This document shows positions 40,019-53,234 of a DNA stretch of 64,000 nt, one piece after another. The DNA is taken from assembly GCA_025677815.1 (NCBI GenBank), contig JAIXMP010000009.1, positions 310,001 to 374,000 of the forward strand. Reading direction: 5' to 3'. The DNA comes from Phascolomyces articulosus (taxonomy: Eukaryota > Mucoromycota > Mucoromycetes > Mucorales > Lichtheimiaceae). The translations under genes and the position numbers were made by a program. Position 1 is the first letter of the stretch. Every line of letters begins with the position of its first letter. Below the pieces are notes generated by a model, which was not told the origin of the DNA, did no database searches, and saw nothing but the letters and a program-made list of their open reading frames with translations.

Positions 40019-42206
40019 GATGGAAGAAGTGGAGAAGAAGAAGAGGATGAAAAGAGAGAAAGAAGAAGACGTGTATATGTAATAAAAGAAAAAACGAAAG
40101 AAAAGGTGAGAAAAAATAAGAGCGGGACCAAAAAGAGGACAAGCTCTGCCAAAAATTCCCACGCCTGAGAGAGATAATCCAATTGAATATTTTTTTTTTC
40201 AAACTCATTAAGAAAATGCGGGGTTGTGGTTGCTCAATAACAAAAACCGTGGTAAAAAAAAAATCATTTTTGGATCGTTGAACCAAACTTTTTTTTTTTT
40301 GATAAGACTTCATCATCCATCTACTGAGGTTCAAATTGTTTATAATACTTGATTTGCTGCATCTTTTCTATATTCAATGTCTCTTGTAAAGTGAGTCTGT
40401 CTATTTGAATCAGCCTAACAATGCTTATAAGAAAAACACATATCGGTAAGAACAATGTAAAATGTAAGACATGCTGATATATTCGGTACATTATACATCA
40501 ACAATATTTAAAGATAATTAGAGGTTACAAAAATTATGAATTCTGTAAATTCAGTGACAAGCAAACATAAAGAAGGAAATAATAGGAAAATACCAAATAC
40601 TCAGATAAATTGAGCAATAAAAAGCTTTGTACAGTTAGGCTGTGTCTGATGATGGTCTCTGCAACATCGTTGCCCACATTTGATGAAGCTGGGTATCCTA
40701 GAAATCGGGTTTTCTAGAGTAAGTTACTACCGAAACGACAGCGCAACTGCATTTTATGCAATATTTCGATTACCTGCTTGAAAATATGTCAAGTATAATA
40801 CATAATTCCCTCCCCTCCCCATAATCTTTGATGTGAAGTTCCTTCTCACCTTTGTTTTATTTATTTGATTTTACCTTTATAAGCTGCCTCTGACCAGTCC
40901 ATGAAGTTAGAGCTGAAAATAAAAACGCTCACATTGTGTAGAGATCAAACGGGGATTTGACGAAAAAGTGGCGTGCCACAATGATCATTTAATCATATCT
41001 ATGATGGATACGACGCTAGCAGTTCTAGCAATAAAATAAATAAAGGGTTGATATCATCTTCATCTTCAAAAGGACCTACGTACGACATCGATACAACCAG
41101 CAGTAAAGAGGAATTCAGCACTTCATCCTTTACCAGTATTCGAAATCGATTATGAAGGTTTCACTTTGTGATGGTTTAGTTGATAAAGAAAAACGTGGCC
41201 TTTATCATGTACTGATGGAAAAGTGATATAACAAAAAATGTGCAAAACAGAATAGGATGAAACTATACTTTATTATTCAGCATCTGCTATCATTGATCTC
41301 TTTTGTTGTTGATAAACAAATATTAATGTAAATTTTGGAGGTGCGCATTCTATGATCATTGATACTTTAAATTCAATTTGGGCCAAGATTATTACTACTG
41401 AAGAAGAACGAGAAAAACTAAGCAGATTCAAAACCACCAAAACAAATCTCCACCTTTGTCTTCAAAAAATGGAGGAATATATGGAACAGCTTGATAATTT
41501 GGTAATATGATGATAAAACACAACAGAACAAAATATAATTTAAATAGTACCGCATTGGTTGATCTTTGAACAAAGTGGACGAAAAAGTTGGCCCAAACTT
41601 GATCCAGACTTACGTTGGTTGAAAACATCGAGTTTCAACTCACTTGAATTATATTATTGTGAATTTTTTTTTAAAAAAAATTAGGTGTAAAGTAAGAGGC
41701 AGACATGCTCCACAGCGTGTGGTGAATTGTTTATTTACATATAATGCTTTGTTGAAAGCTCAAGAATTACGGCGGGAACAACTTAACTATGTTTTTATTA
41801 TTATATTTATTTTTCTCAATGGGCCAAAACATTACGACGAGAATGAGGGTTGAAAGTTAGCGAATACGAAATTGACAGGGAATTATTGTACAATTTTGTT
41901 TTATACTCACCAAATAAAAAAGTACATACTTATACATACCAATAAAACTGTTTTGTATTAGCAACCAATTGATTTCAAGTGATATGCTGTTATTTACAGC
42001 CTAGTTTAATTTAACTTTATAGAGCAATAAAGTCGTCTCCTGTCTGCAAAAGAAAGAGCCTTTCTTTTAGAGTAATACAGCACTAAATCTTTCAATACAT
42101 AGGAAATAATAGATAGTGCACAACAGAAGAAATGTATTATAAGACTATTGTTATTTGATACAAAAGAAATTTATATTTATCGGGTATAATAAAAAAAAGC
42201 AGTTTT
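40019..42206. other. Intergenic region with coding relics
   Basis: About 2.2 kb between the MCC-beta start and the VPS15 stop. The first 300 bp are the MCC-beta promoter. 40.99-41.87 kb holds coding relics listed separately. Nothing else is supported. Confidence 0.5.
40990..41870 (+). pseudogene. Fragments of an unidentified decayed gene
   Basis: Four protein-like stretches lie in a row on the plus strand. The first, about 41000-41150, contains YDGYDASSSSNKINKGLI and GPTYDIDTTSSKEEFSTSSF. The second runs from the ATG at 41351 as MIIDTLNSIWAKIITTEEER through LHLCLQKMEEYMEQLDNL to a GTAATA. The third, after TTTAAATAG at about 41549, reads PHWLIFEQSGRKSWPKLDPD and LRWLKTSSFNSLELYY. The fourth, about 41685-41790, reads RCKVRGRHAPQRVVNCLFTY then NALLKAQELRREQL. 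Joining the second and third by GT...AG puts them one base out of frame, and stops separate the others. I do not recognise the family. A broken gene is more likely than an active one. Confidence 0.4.
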
Positions 42207-45200
42207 TTATGATACAACTTTGATGACTCCATCTCTATCTCCACTAATAATCATTGGATAAGGTACTTCGGTTAATATCACATCCGTAATAGCATCTGTG
42301 TGGTTACGTAGTAGGTGTTGTTGTTGAGTGAAATTAGTTTCGCTAGGTGTCTGATGATGCCCCCGACTACCAATACTATCGCCAATACCAGTCATATGCA
42401 TCGAACCTGCTGAAGATGCACTACGTTGTGCATACGGATACTCAAAATGGAACTTGATTTGATCTTGAACTGTCGCGCTATATTGTTTTTTTTTTAAAAA
42501 AAAAAAGAAGGTCATTTTTTATACTTTCTCAAATCCAATCATCAAAACAGATATATATACTTACATGTAACGTGGTTTCGGTTCATCAGAGTCTAACCCC
42601 AAAAGCACATTTGAACTCTCTGTTCTAACAAGATCCCAAAATCTAAGCTTGCGATCCGAACCTCCGGTAATAATAAATCTACAATCAGAAGGTGAGACAA
42701 CGGCTTGGATCGAATTTTCTGCGAAATGAGCTTCATTAATAATTTCAGGTTCATCCAATAAATCATCTTCAGATGGTGCTTCAAGGGCCTATATCAATTC
42801 ATATCAGTTTTTTTTAGCAAGATGTTATTATATATACACAAAATTCATACGATGATATGTATTTGAGAATCTACGTCTACCTTAAAACGATCGGTCTGGA
42901 TATCATTCATAGCTTTAGGCATATCTTCACCCAATTTCACAGCAAAAACTTCGACACAACGAAGTTGTACGATATCCCAAACTGAAACTTCATTTGTACC
43001 AGCTGCAATGATGACATGTTTTCCTTCAGCTTTTGGATCATGACTCAATAGCATGTAATTGATTCGACTACCACTATGATGAAGCCATGATCGTAATAAT
43101 ATTTGGAAACGCAAATCATAGAGTGTCAAGAATCCACGTGTTGTTCCTACAAGCATCCATGTATGAAGACGATCTGTCACAATGCTAGTGATCACACCTA
43201 TAGAAAATTTCAATTGTGAGTTTTTGTTCCCTTTTTTTTGAGAGTACTGTTATTTTTACAACAATGTACCATAGCTCATGGGATTTTTTAACTTCCACAG
43301 TGTCTCCATGGTAAGTAAGTCCAATGCATAAATATTTCCTTTATTCGTTGCGAGTAACAAGATGGATTTTGATCCAGCCATTGTGTTGGAAGCATCTATA
43401 ATGATAATGAATTTACCATTAATAAAAAAATGTAAGTTGGCGACCACTCGTCTTTTAAGTCAAACAATGATTATTTTCTTACCACTTGTAAAATGTTGGA
43501 TAGAAATAGCATATTCTTGATTCAATTGGTGCTTTCTAACAGGAACACATTTTCCAAATTTCAGGGCTGAACCAGCATTTCGCATATCCACACTAATGAA
43601 TATAAGCCATCAGTAATCGTTACACATACTAATTATCAGGAAAATATAAAATAATGTCATATTTTTACGTACCGGAAAACATGGATACTTCCATTATCAG
43701 ATGCTGCTGCAATACTATATGTTTGTTGAATAAAGGTTAAGCATTTGATGCGACCTCCTTGTCGGTTATAAGTAACACGGGAACGGTTGGTAACGTTTCG
43801 TTCAAGTCGAGAACAATCCCAGATTTTGACAGAACCATCATCCGAGCAAGATGCAAACAAAAGGTTATCCCACGAAATGGCTAGTTGGTTGATGGATGCA
43901 GTATGTTCGGTAAAGTGTGCGACCAGATTACCTATGATTCATACACATATATCAGTATTAGATTCATTCTGTTGCATGACATGTTGCATAAGTAGAAGAG
44001 GAAGGGGAGATGACATACCTTCCGGTTTCCAACTATTGATACTACGGAAAGAAGATGAACTTTGAGGAAGTCGTCTAATACGCTTCATCACAGCAGGATC
44101 TCCAGCAAATTCTATATTATTTATATTTGCACAAAAGAAAAAATTAGATCAAGAGAAAAAAAAATGATCTAAACCGATATCATCATCCCATCAAGAAGAA
44201 AAAAGAAAGAAAATCAACCTGGCATTCGAGGTGGAAAAGCCTCTTGAGCAACTTTGGTGAGAAGACTTTGTAAGTGTCCATAGCCAACTACAGGAGCAAG
44301 TCAATTTTTGTCATTTAATTAATAAAAAAATTGACATTAATAACCAAAACATTATAATCAAAAAGATAAAAAGTAGGTCTAAATGGTTTACCTGTCGATT
44401 CACGAAGGTCTTGCACATATTCAGGATGAGCACCAGCAGATCTTGAAGCAGTTAATAGAATATCTAAAGTTTTTTTTTTTTTATTTTTTCTTGTCAATCA
44501 CATATTCTAGGAGAACATAAAAGAAAATTAGAAATTTATATTACCATCAATTCTTGCTTCAGGATCACCAAATCGAGTTGCCCTTGGTGTAGGTGCAGAA
44601 CGTATAGTAGCACGATCATCATTTGTAATTGAGCTTTCGTTCAAAGATACAGCATCAGATTGTTTTGACCCTTCGTCTACTAAACCAGGAAGTATTGCTT
44701 GAACATGAGGTTCGCTTGCAACACGGTTTAATTTACATAGATCTTGTTTTGACTGGGTTTGCATCAAGATGTTCCTTTTTTATGTGGAGAAAGACAAGTC
44801 AGTCAGGGTATATTCATTTTGAACTGTATACGAACTTCAGTTTATTTAATATAAAGAAGTACTTACTTTTCTCCTCGTTCAGCCTGGTAATGTATAATAT
44901 AAAAAATAGTCGTTACTATAACATGACTTCTTTAAATAATAAACAATTTCATATCGTATATTCCTTACCAGTTGGGTTATAGGATTATTGGACATATCCG
45001 ATAGAAAAACGGTCATTGGAGTGACATCGATACTTTTCAAAAAGATTTCACCGTGCTATTTAAAAATACAAAGGTTTGTGAGTTAATTTGATATACTTTA
45101 TTTAAATCAATTATCTCATTATTTTTTTTTTTTTTGATTTTTTTTACTTTATACTCATCAAATCCTCGAGGTCGACTAAAGGGCTTCAATAGTTAGTTCA

Positions 45201-48200
45201 TAACTTCCTGGATACAAAATCGATTTAAATATCTATTTTCTTTTTTGTTACCTCAATTTTGATCTTGATACTTTATAAAGATATTCTCGCATATAGAGTA
45301 ATTTTTCTTCATCTTCGCTGCTCATTCCAATATTTCGTAAACGTTCAAGATATCCTTCATCCCTATTTTTGATTTTTTGTTTAACCCACGTTATTTTTCA
45401 GCGACTTATTTTTTTGCTACAAAAAAAAAAAGAAAACAACTTACTCCTTTGACCTTTGAGTTTGTTCAGATGGGTTTAAATTACTGTTCGTACCTTTGAG
45501 TGGCCAGACTAAAATAAATAAAAATGAAGGCTGAAAGAATTAAATCATGTCCTAAATGTTTTATGTACAAGGATATCGAGAAAAGTTTTCAATGCTTTAC
45601 TAGTTTGATTTCTTCCTTCTGATCGATAAGTCGGGAAAATAGCATTAGGAGCTTTTGATTTTTTGGCTTGGGGAATTTGCCAATAAAGAGATCGTGATGA
45701 AGCTTTACCAGCCCAAGCTATCACACGTTCATATACTTGACGTGACAGCTAATAAGAATTAAGAATATAAATGAGTTATTTTTAATGTATTTGAATAAAC
45801 AACTGAGAGGTAGAAAGAGAAGAAAGAAATAACGTTACCGGTGCTTTCACATTTTCTACAAGATGGGGTTCATCGATCTCGATAATCTCCGTTTTGAGGA
45901 AAGGCATTAATCGAGGATATACAATACACCACAGATCGGTTTGTGAAAGGTGTTTTGAAGCAGATGTAATAAAACCAATAGCACCTATCAATATACATAT
46001 ATTCATGTATAGACGCATATTAGTATTCTTTCCAAGAAAAACAGCTCTTTTTACAACCATTACCATATCTAATCCAAGTACTTGGATGACACATAAGTGG
46101 TGCTACTGTGCCAATAAGTTCCCAAAGCTTAATTTTATTGAATAGATCCAAATCTGCCAAACTTGTTAAGGAGTTCAATACTTTTTCAATGACAAACTCT
46201 TCGGCGTCTATATAGTATTTGATTATTAAGAATAAAGAGATATACAATCAAAGTTTTCCCAATGGTTCCATATATTTATGCCACCAATTCTTACCTGTCA
46301 GTGCTTGTATCATCAATGGCAATATATATTCATCCAAGCTTTTTGCACCGACATACGTTCCCACACCCTTAATACTTTCAAAAAATGTACTATAAAAAAG
46401 ACACATTTAATCATACATTTTAAATTTCTTCGGTCAGGTAAAGAAGAGGAAACATATTTCATTACCTTCGAAGCATCCAGTCTTTATCGTTGAGATAGGT
46501 AATCATATGGCTGAGCAAAATATCATTTGCTTTTTGTCTTCCAAAGAAAACACACAAACAAGTAATGTTGGATAACAATGCTCGTTTTACTGTGCTTTCA
46601 GAATCGATTAAAAGGGTAGTTACTTGTTCCTGAATCACTGACTTTAAGTCTTGAAGAGATGTATCATAGGTTGACTAAATCAAAGAATGAACATGTAAAT
46701 AGATTGCACTCTTTTCTTTTATATTTGTATTCATAGCGTTATTGTAAAAAAAATAGGAGAGTCCTGAATTACTTCAAAATCAAGTTCTTCTGTATCAGTA
46801 TCCGTCAAAAGATAAGCATTATTATTCTTGAGGAGTTGTGTCATTTCCAAAAACCGAAGTGCTGTTTCAGCCAAGAGTGCAATACAACTAGCATAGGTAG
46901 TTCGTATAAGAACATCTTGGTCTGTGGCAAATTCACGAACACTGGGAAGAATATATTCTGGAAAGATGCGTGCATTGATAGGAGAGATGGATTCTACCAT
47001 GCAAAGCTAAAAAAAAAAAACCATCCATAATAAAAAGTTAATATTTTCCTTCAATATTATTCACAAAATCATTTTTTTTAGTAATAAGAAGTATGGATTC
47101 TATATTTACCACTTGTGTAAGCGTCTTGATGGCGTTGGCACGTACAAGAGCTGTTTCATCCGTCAATAAAGCCATCAAATAAGGGACTAAGCGATCCAAT
47201 TTGACATCATCCGGTAAATGTTCACCCAATGCTAAGAGTATATCTAATGCTTTCAATTTTGAACTTGGATACTCTGCGTTTCGTATTAAAGAACATACAA
47301 ACGATAAAAATATGAGCGAGCCCTGTTCTAGATAATAGGAAATCTTCCTTTAGATAAAAAAATAATGATAATCAAGTAGAGGATAGACCGTGCTGAATGG
47401 AGTGAAATTAAGTTTTTACCTCCAGGTTTCCTTAAATAACCTGTTCGATTGGTAGATGCGTTATCAGGTTCATAGTTGGGAATATTAAGTGTAGGCGGTA
47501 AAATGATCTATTTTTTTTTATCAAATCCATCATATATACAATATTCAAAGTTAAAATCGACACTCTTTCAAACAATCACCCTCCCAAAACATAAATATCA
47601 TTAAAAAATGAGATGTTACACATACCGCGGATGCAATTGTCTTTGGTAAGTCTAAATTGTTTTATTATACATATTGTATCACAAAATGTAAGAAGACAAA
47701 AAGAAGAGAAAGAAGAAAGTCTAGTTTATACACTACCATGATTCAAAAAAAAAAATAACATACCTGATAATGTGCGTCGTCGTTCATCTGCAAGTGAATT
47801 ATTGTTATTATTATTACTATTATTATTATTAGAATCTTGGGATACGTTTGCATCGACAAAATAAGCAATTTTATCAAAATCGTGATATATTCTTTCAATC
47901 TTTTCGTCTGCATCTGTTAATTTTCGGCCAGTTGGATTGAGCTCTGAAATGGCTTGTGTAACAGCTTCATTTACTCTTGTATTGTTTTGAGTAGGAACAT
48001 GGTGGTAGGCTTCTTTATCGATGACAGAACTCATATAATGGTGTAGAAATGTGTAAAAGTATCGAGGGAATGCTTTGTCACACCTAAAAACAAATATTCC
48101 ATTTTTTAACGTCACTTGATTTAATAAACAGCAGAGATAGTGTCATTTTTTCTTGAAATAGTTACCATTCTGTAAGATATCGATCTGCTGTATATCGTGC

Positions 48201-49774
48201 TTTCGGATCAAGCTGGATCATATGTTTTACCATATCCTAATACATTAATAAAAAAGCGGTTTTATTTAGTATGATTATCTCTTTCTCCCTAGGTATGATA
48301 ATGATGGTCCATAGTTCAACCATTACCCTAATATGTTCATCTTCGATTTTATCCAATGTCTGTTGAGGAGAATACTCGTCCACTCGATACTTGAAAAGCT
48401 GTGATAATGAAAACACAGTTGTCCCTTCCAAGAAAAGCTCTGCAATGACACACCTAAATAGTATACTATCGTTAGTTTGATGAAAAGCCAAATAGAAGAA
48501 TAATGTATAAAGGCTCTTTTTGCAAAAATGATGACTTTATCGCTTACCCAACAGAAAAGATATCCATTTCCGGTGTTAATTCATCAATTTGATCTCCAAC
48601 ATCCAGATTTTTCTAGCAAAGTTTCCATATCAATACAAATCCAAAAAATAAAAATAAAAAAACAATTATAATAATAAATAATAGAAAAGCATACCATGCG
48701 CTGATCAATTTCTGTTCCTGATTGATAAAAACGTTCAGGCGCAATATAGCAACTACGTCTTGACGACATATCAAAGAAAAACAGAAAGTCCGCTGGATCA
48801 TCCTATTTTTTTAATGCAAATAATTATATAAAGTCGTCCATGTTTTTTCATCCCTTCCCAAGCAATATAATACATAACATACCTCGGGAAGATAAGTTGG
48901 CTTATAAGATGCAAAATCGACAAGATAAGCCCAATTCCATGATGTTACCATGACATTTTCAGTCTTGATATCTCCATGATAAATCTAATTCATATTCATC
49001 ATTAATATATCATAAAATCTACATAAAGCACTTTTTTCTTCTCTCTTCCGCAGTTCCATCCAAGAATTTCAATTCCTATCACTGTATTTACGTTTCTTGC
49101 ATGTGCATCAGCAATTCCTCTTAGAATTTGATAAGAAATCCATTTCTTTTCTATAAGTGTTAAGAATGGACGAGTGCTTTGTCACGAGGTTTCTTCTTAG
49201 TTAGTTGAATAGTGAAATGATGAATATTAAAAAAAATACACTCTACCCACATAAAACAAATAGATTACCTTATCCTATCATATAAACTGCTATAAAAATA
49301 TTGTCGTACAATGTATGCCGCTTTTTCAGTTTCGAGAATCCGTTGACATGAAAAAGCATTGGGTACATCGATTAAAGCGTCATGTTCATCTAAAGAACAA
49401 ATATGGAATGGTTGAGTATGAGTAAAATCCATGGAGTATAACAAAAAAGGTGCTCTTTCTCTTTTTCTTTTTTTAATTGAAACCTTGTAGTTTTTTAACG
49501 TTTTTCGAAAGCGAGAGTTGAGGATCGGATTTGACAAAAATCTTGACGACAACAAGAGAATCTTTATGCCGCCCGCATATCGTTTTCATAAAACGCGCAT
49601 TGCCAATACTTTTATATAGAAAGTAATGTTTAGCTTAAATAGTATAAAAAGTAATATATTTGAAAAAGTGTACTATAAAAAGCTGTACCTTCTCTCATAA
49701 TAAATGTCACCTAATTCGCTTACATAACTATCTATCCCAGCGATCGCAGTGACAGTCGATATTTTGTTGCCCAT
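42207..49774 (-). CDS. VPS15: VPS15, pseudokinase/HEAT/WD40 regulatory subunit of class III PI3-kinase
   Basis: Scaffold of the Vps34 complexes that make PI3P for autophagy and vacuolar sorting. The ATG at 49774 gives [18 protein letters not shown], a Gly-2 N-myristoylation start. The kinase part has [19 protein letters not shown], the catalytic loop [20 protein letters not shown] (HGD, not HRD), DFASYKP in place of DFG, and [17 protein letters not shown] repeats follow ([60 protein letters not shown]). The C-terminal WD40 propeller includes [32 protein letters not shown] and RKLRFWDLV, ending DGVIKVVS. There are about 20 short introns. It is one gene, not several, because the domain order matches VPS15. 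The noncanonical kinase motifs are known for this family. Confidence 0.93.
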
Positions 49775-50678
49775 GTTTCCTGCGAGAAAAAAAAGGAGAA
49801 AAGGGTATGTAATAAGCAGATATGAAAGAAAGCAAGGTGGAGTTTGATTTGGTAGGCATGTGGTGTAACAAACATTGCCAACCAACCTGATCGATCAATA
49901 CTCTTCATCACCTTGGTCTAATTTTTGTTCAATGTATATGATGAATAGACTAGCCGTTATATTAGTGTTTATTATATTAATACCACTCATAGATTTATAG
50001 ATATTCCAAATTTGATCCACATATAACTATATATTAGTAAGCTTTTATTTGATAGTAAGAGAGTTATATAATTAAATTCTGTATACAGCAAACTCGTGCA
50101 TCATTATTATTTATACAATAAATTATAAGTTACAAAGAAAAACTCTACCATGACTCTTTTTGAATAAAGTGAACAAAAGGAAATATTTAAATGTACTAAG
50201 TGTCTTTTCACGTAGTAGTGATTTGGAAACTGGCCATCCAATCAATAACTTCCAGAAAAATGATATGTATATATAGATGGAATATGTATATCAGGTAAGG
50301 TGGTAATGACTTTCATAAGTACATTATAATATTATAAATAGCTATAAACACTTTTAATTCTGATAGGTTATATAAGTTGACAGTTTCTACGTTGATGCAC
50401 CCAATAATCTACTAGTGTCTTTTTACAGTAATGGCAAAAATGGACTGATTTCCCATTCTGGGGGCACAATCATCTCTTCATTCCATTGTGACCATCAAAA
50501 ACCTTTGCTTATTGCTGGACATAGCTCTTCTATTCTGGTATTGCTGTACAAATACTACCTTCTATTATTGGACCCTCATACTATCTCCAAGGGATAATAC
50601 AACAATTTCAATCCATATTATAGTGTTTTGATTTTATAAATAACGATAAAAAATATTTTTCACATAAAGACAGAAATT

Positions 50679-50770
50679 TTCAGTTATGAAAGGAAAAACA
50701 TTCAACGATGAAAAGAAAAATATATTCAATTATGAAAGAAAAGGATTCTCAATTACGAAGGGATGGGTTT
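50679..50770. repeat. Degenerate short tandem repeat, about four 22-24-bp units
   Basis: Units begin TTCAGTTATGAAAGG (50679), TTCAACGATGAAAAG (50701), TTCAATTATGAAAG (50725) and TCAATTACGAAGGG (near 50749). They share a TTCAAYTAYGAAAG core and a purine-rich spacer. Divergence between units suggests an old array. Confidence 0.7.
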
Positions 50771-51529
50771 TTCGTTATTGTGCGCAAAATAAATTAGTAG
50801 CATGCAATGGCAATAATTTTCAGTACTGACCATTATTATTATACCGAAATGAAAGGCATGTTTTTCGTATTTGGACCTGTACCAAATTTCGATTTATGAG
50901 TGAACTTTATTTCTTTGGTCTCTGATCAGTCAAATATACAAACCTGAATAACCATTTTGTTTGTGATCAAGTAAAAACTTCAAGAAATATGTTATAAATA
51001 TGTAATTCAAACTTTTATTCATGGACAAGTAGACAATAAATCTCGGCTCTAATATTATTATTTGTGTATTTTATCGTTTGAATCCAAAGGACAAACAATT
51101 TTTTCGGTTTTATCCCGATTCATCATTCAATGTATCCGTTGTTGGTTGGGTTGCTTGATCAAGCTGCATTTGTCTGTCTGGGTTTGTTGTCCTGGTACAC
51201 CATACCATGTCCAATCCATCACTCAAGAGAGAAAGATGTCTTTGACTTCTTTGCTTTTGTCGTCTAATCGTACTATTCGAACATTGATTGCATCTTTTGG
51301 ATGTATATGTTCCTCGCATGATCAATAACATACAATAGAAAAAAAAATATTAATATTTAAGAACGACAATAACGATGATAATGAAAACCATACACATAAC
51401 ACGGCACTAAAAAGAAACACGTACCAAATATAATAATAATGATTTCATTCAAATGTAATGCGCCTAGCCCATGTTTAGAGTTGCATTATTATAAAAATAA
51501 TACAATAATGGTTTCCAGAAGCTACCACG

Positions 51530-52260
51530 AGGAGGTGGCATTACATCAGCTTCCACCTCCCTGTACTTTCAGGCGAAAGATCAGGTTCAAACGGTAGTCC
51601 AAAACAGCGAAAGAGAAAGTCGCAATGAATGGTCCACCCCCGCCGACTGTTGTAGGTCTCGGCATTGAAAGATTCGCAGACATCACTCGCCTCCATGCAG
51701 CTCGACAGCTAGATTACTTACCCAGTCGCGATAGCGAAATATCTGTCCGACTTGAGGCAGAGAGAGTCTCCTTAGCATCTCTCGAGGGTCACTTACTACA
51801 ACCCCGCCTATATAGGATCGTACCGTATTGTAACGAAAACAACCCCAAATGAATGGTGTCATTCCCGTCCGTGCATCTCCCCAGGTTTGTTCGTAAAAAT
51901 AGAAGGAGAGAAGTTTTTTTGGTGCATACCCGAAACTGCATTAGGCTGTGGCATTTCGATTACCCCGCTGTAAGAGTAACCTTCCAAGATGCACTGGACA
52001 AATGCACCATTAAATAAAAAGAAAAGAAAGTTCGCAGCCATTCGAGGATGTACCTGCCGAAACAAGCCTGCCACGATTCACCACTTGCAAATGCCACGAA
52101 CTGCCCCATGGACCCTTACAATTTTTTCATGTTAGCCATTTATTACCTGATCAGGGAGAATGCACGTCGAGTTGGGTTGGTCCATGGAAGCACTTGGGCA
52201 ATGCTGCTACAAAATAGAGTTGCAGGCCAGAGTGGCGGAGGGGGGAAAGGTAAATGACCA
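51530..52260. other. GC-richer island without recognisable gene
   Basis: This stretch is visibly richer in G and C than its flanks. It carries two short plus-strand open frames (51625-51852, starting MNGPPPPTVVGLGIERFADI, and 52048-52257) and overlapping minus-strand frames. None matches a family I know. A TATA-like CCTATATAGG lies at about 51809-51818. It could be a solo LTR, a transferred fragment or a non-coding gene. Confidence 0.4.
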
Positions 52261-52824
52261 CGTATTTGCTGCTGCTTCAAAAACGTGTCATTGACGGCAT
52301 TGTTTAGCTTGTACAATGAAAGCGTAAGAGAGAAAATCGGGTGGGTAACATCTTCAAGGGGAATGTAAAAAAAGGGGACAAAAGTAATGAGATCTTGTTC
52401 GTTGCTGCGAGACAGTTCATTTTATCATTGTTCTTGGTAATTCAAATCCCGCTTTTTTTTTTTTAACGATTGCCATTCTCCAAATTTTTTTTATTCTTCG
52501 CTAAGTCTGGGTTAACATGAAATTATTTCTGCATTCCTTGGTAATTGATCCCACTTATTGTTATACTACATGACAGCCTACTTTTTGCAAGCCAAAATCT
52601 GTTGAAAGAAGTAAATATAATGAGCTATTGGTAACAAACTAAGGATTTGCTTTTTACAGTTAATTACATCGTTTTCTATGAATGCTATTAAAAAATCATG
52701 ATTTACATGTATCATTTCATTAATGAGACAAACCAGGACCTCAGGTTTTTTTAACTCGCTTAAAAAGGAGTATAATAATGATTGCTCAATAATACAAATA
52801 AGAAATCCCTTTCTACATTAAAGA

Positions 52825-53200
52825 ATGTTTAGCAAAAGATTACTCCTTCAATGGTTATTTATAAATCTTAATGGCGGTGAAACGGACAAAGTAAAACTTG
52901 GTCGCGAAATACAAGTGATGCTAAATGATTTGATACAGCGCGGCGTTCCAGATCTAGTTGTGGGAGGTGTGTCAAAGGGTTTGAATGAGTACATTACAAT
53001 CTATAACTCAAGTATCCTGGTATATACATTATGATAAAGCTCTCATAGATGAGCTTATTCCAATCGATTGAGCGAAGATATTACTTTATTACCGTCAATT
53101 TTGCGGAATTTAACATAACTCAAGATAACACTATTTTCATTTTTCATATACAAATGATGAAAAAAAAAAATGATGTAGCTATATATTATACTGACCATTC
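52825..53200 (+). pseudogene. Decayed gene of the same dispersed family as locus A (locus B)
   Basis: From 52825 the frame reads through GGETDKVKLGREIQVMLNDL, then IQRGVPDLVVGGVSKGLNEY, and stops at 53034. After stops, the same frame continues with ITLLPSILRNLT, stop, LKITL. Locus A at 21 kb has SDKVKVGNEMKGTMDRLL in the matching place, and SISGIVEHLMVKN at the matching distance downstream. The shared pattern is DKVK(V/L)G(N/R)E(M/I), a hydrophobic strand, E-Y, then a (S/L)-x-(S/G)-I-(L/V)-x-(N/H)-L tail. Both are broken. The family is not identified. Confidence 0.45.
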
Positions 53201-53234
53201 GCTTTGGTAGGATAGAACATTGTATCAAATACTG

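Larger units (their letters stand above)
49775..52824. other. Gene-poor region upstream of VPS15
   Basis: About 3 kb. It holds the VPS15 promoter side, a degenerate tandem repeat (50679-50770), and a GC-richer island (51530-52260). On the minus strand near 51060-51320 are protein-like words (HIHPKDAINVRIVRLDDKSK and VMDWTWYGVPGQQTQTDK) broken by a stop. No intact gene is supported. Confidence 0.5.

Noticed and set aside
42207..49774. Treating the WD40, HEAT and kinase parts as separate genes
   Set aside because: Domain order, strand and continuous splice phase match a single VPS15 protein.
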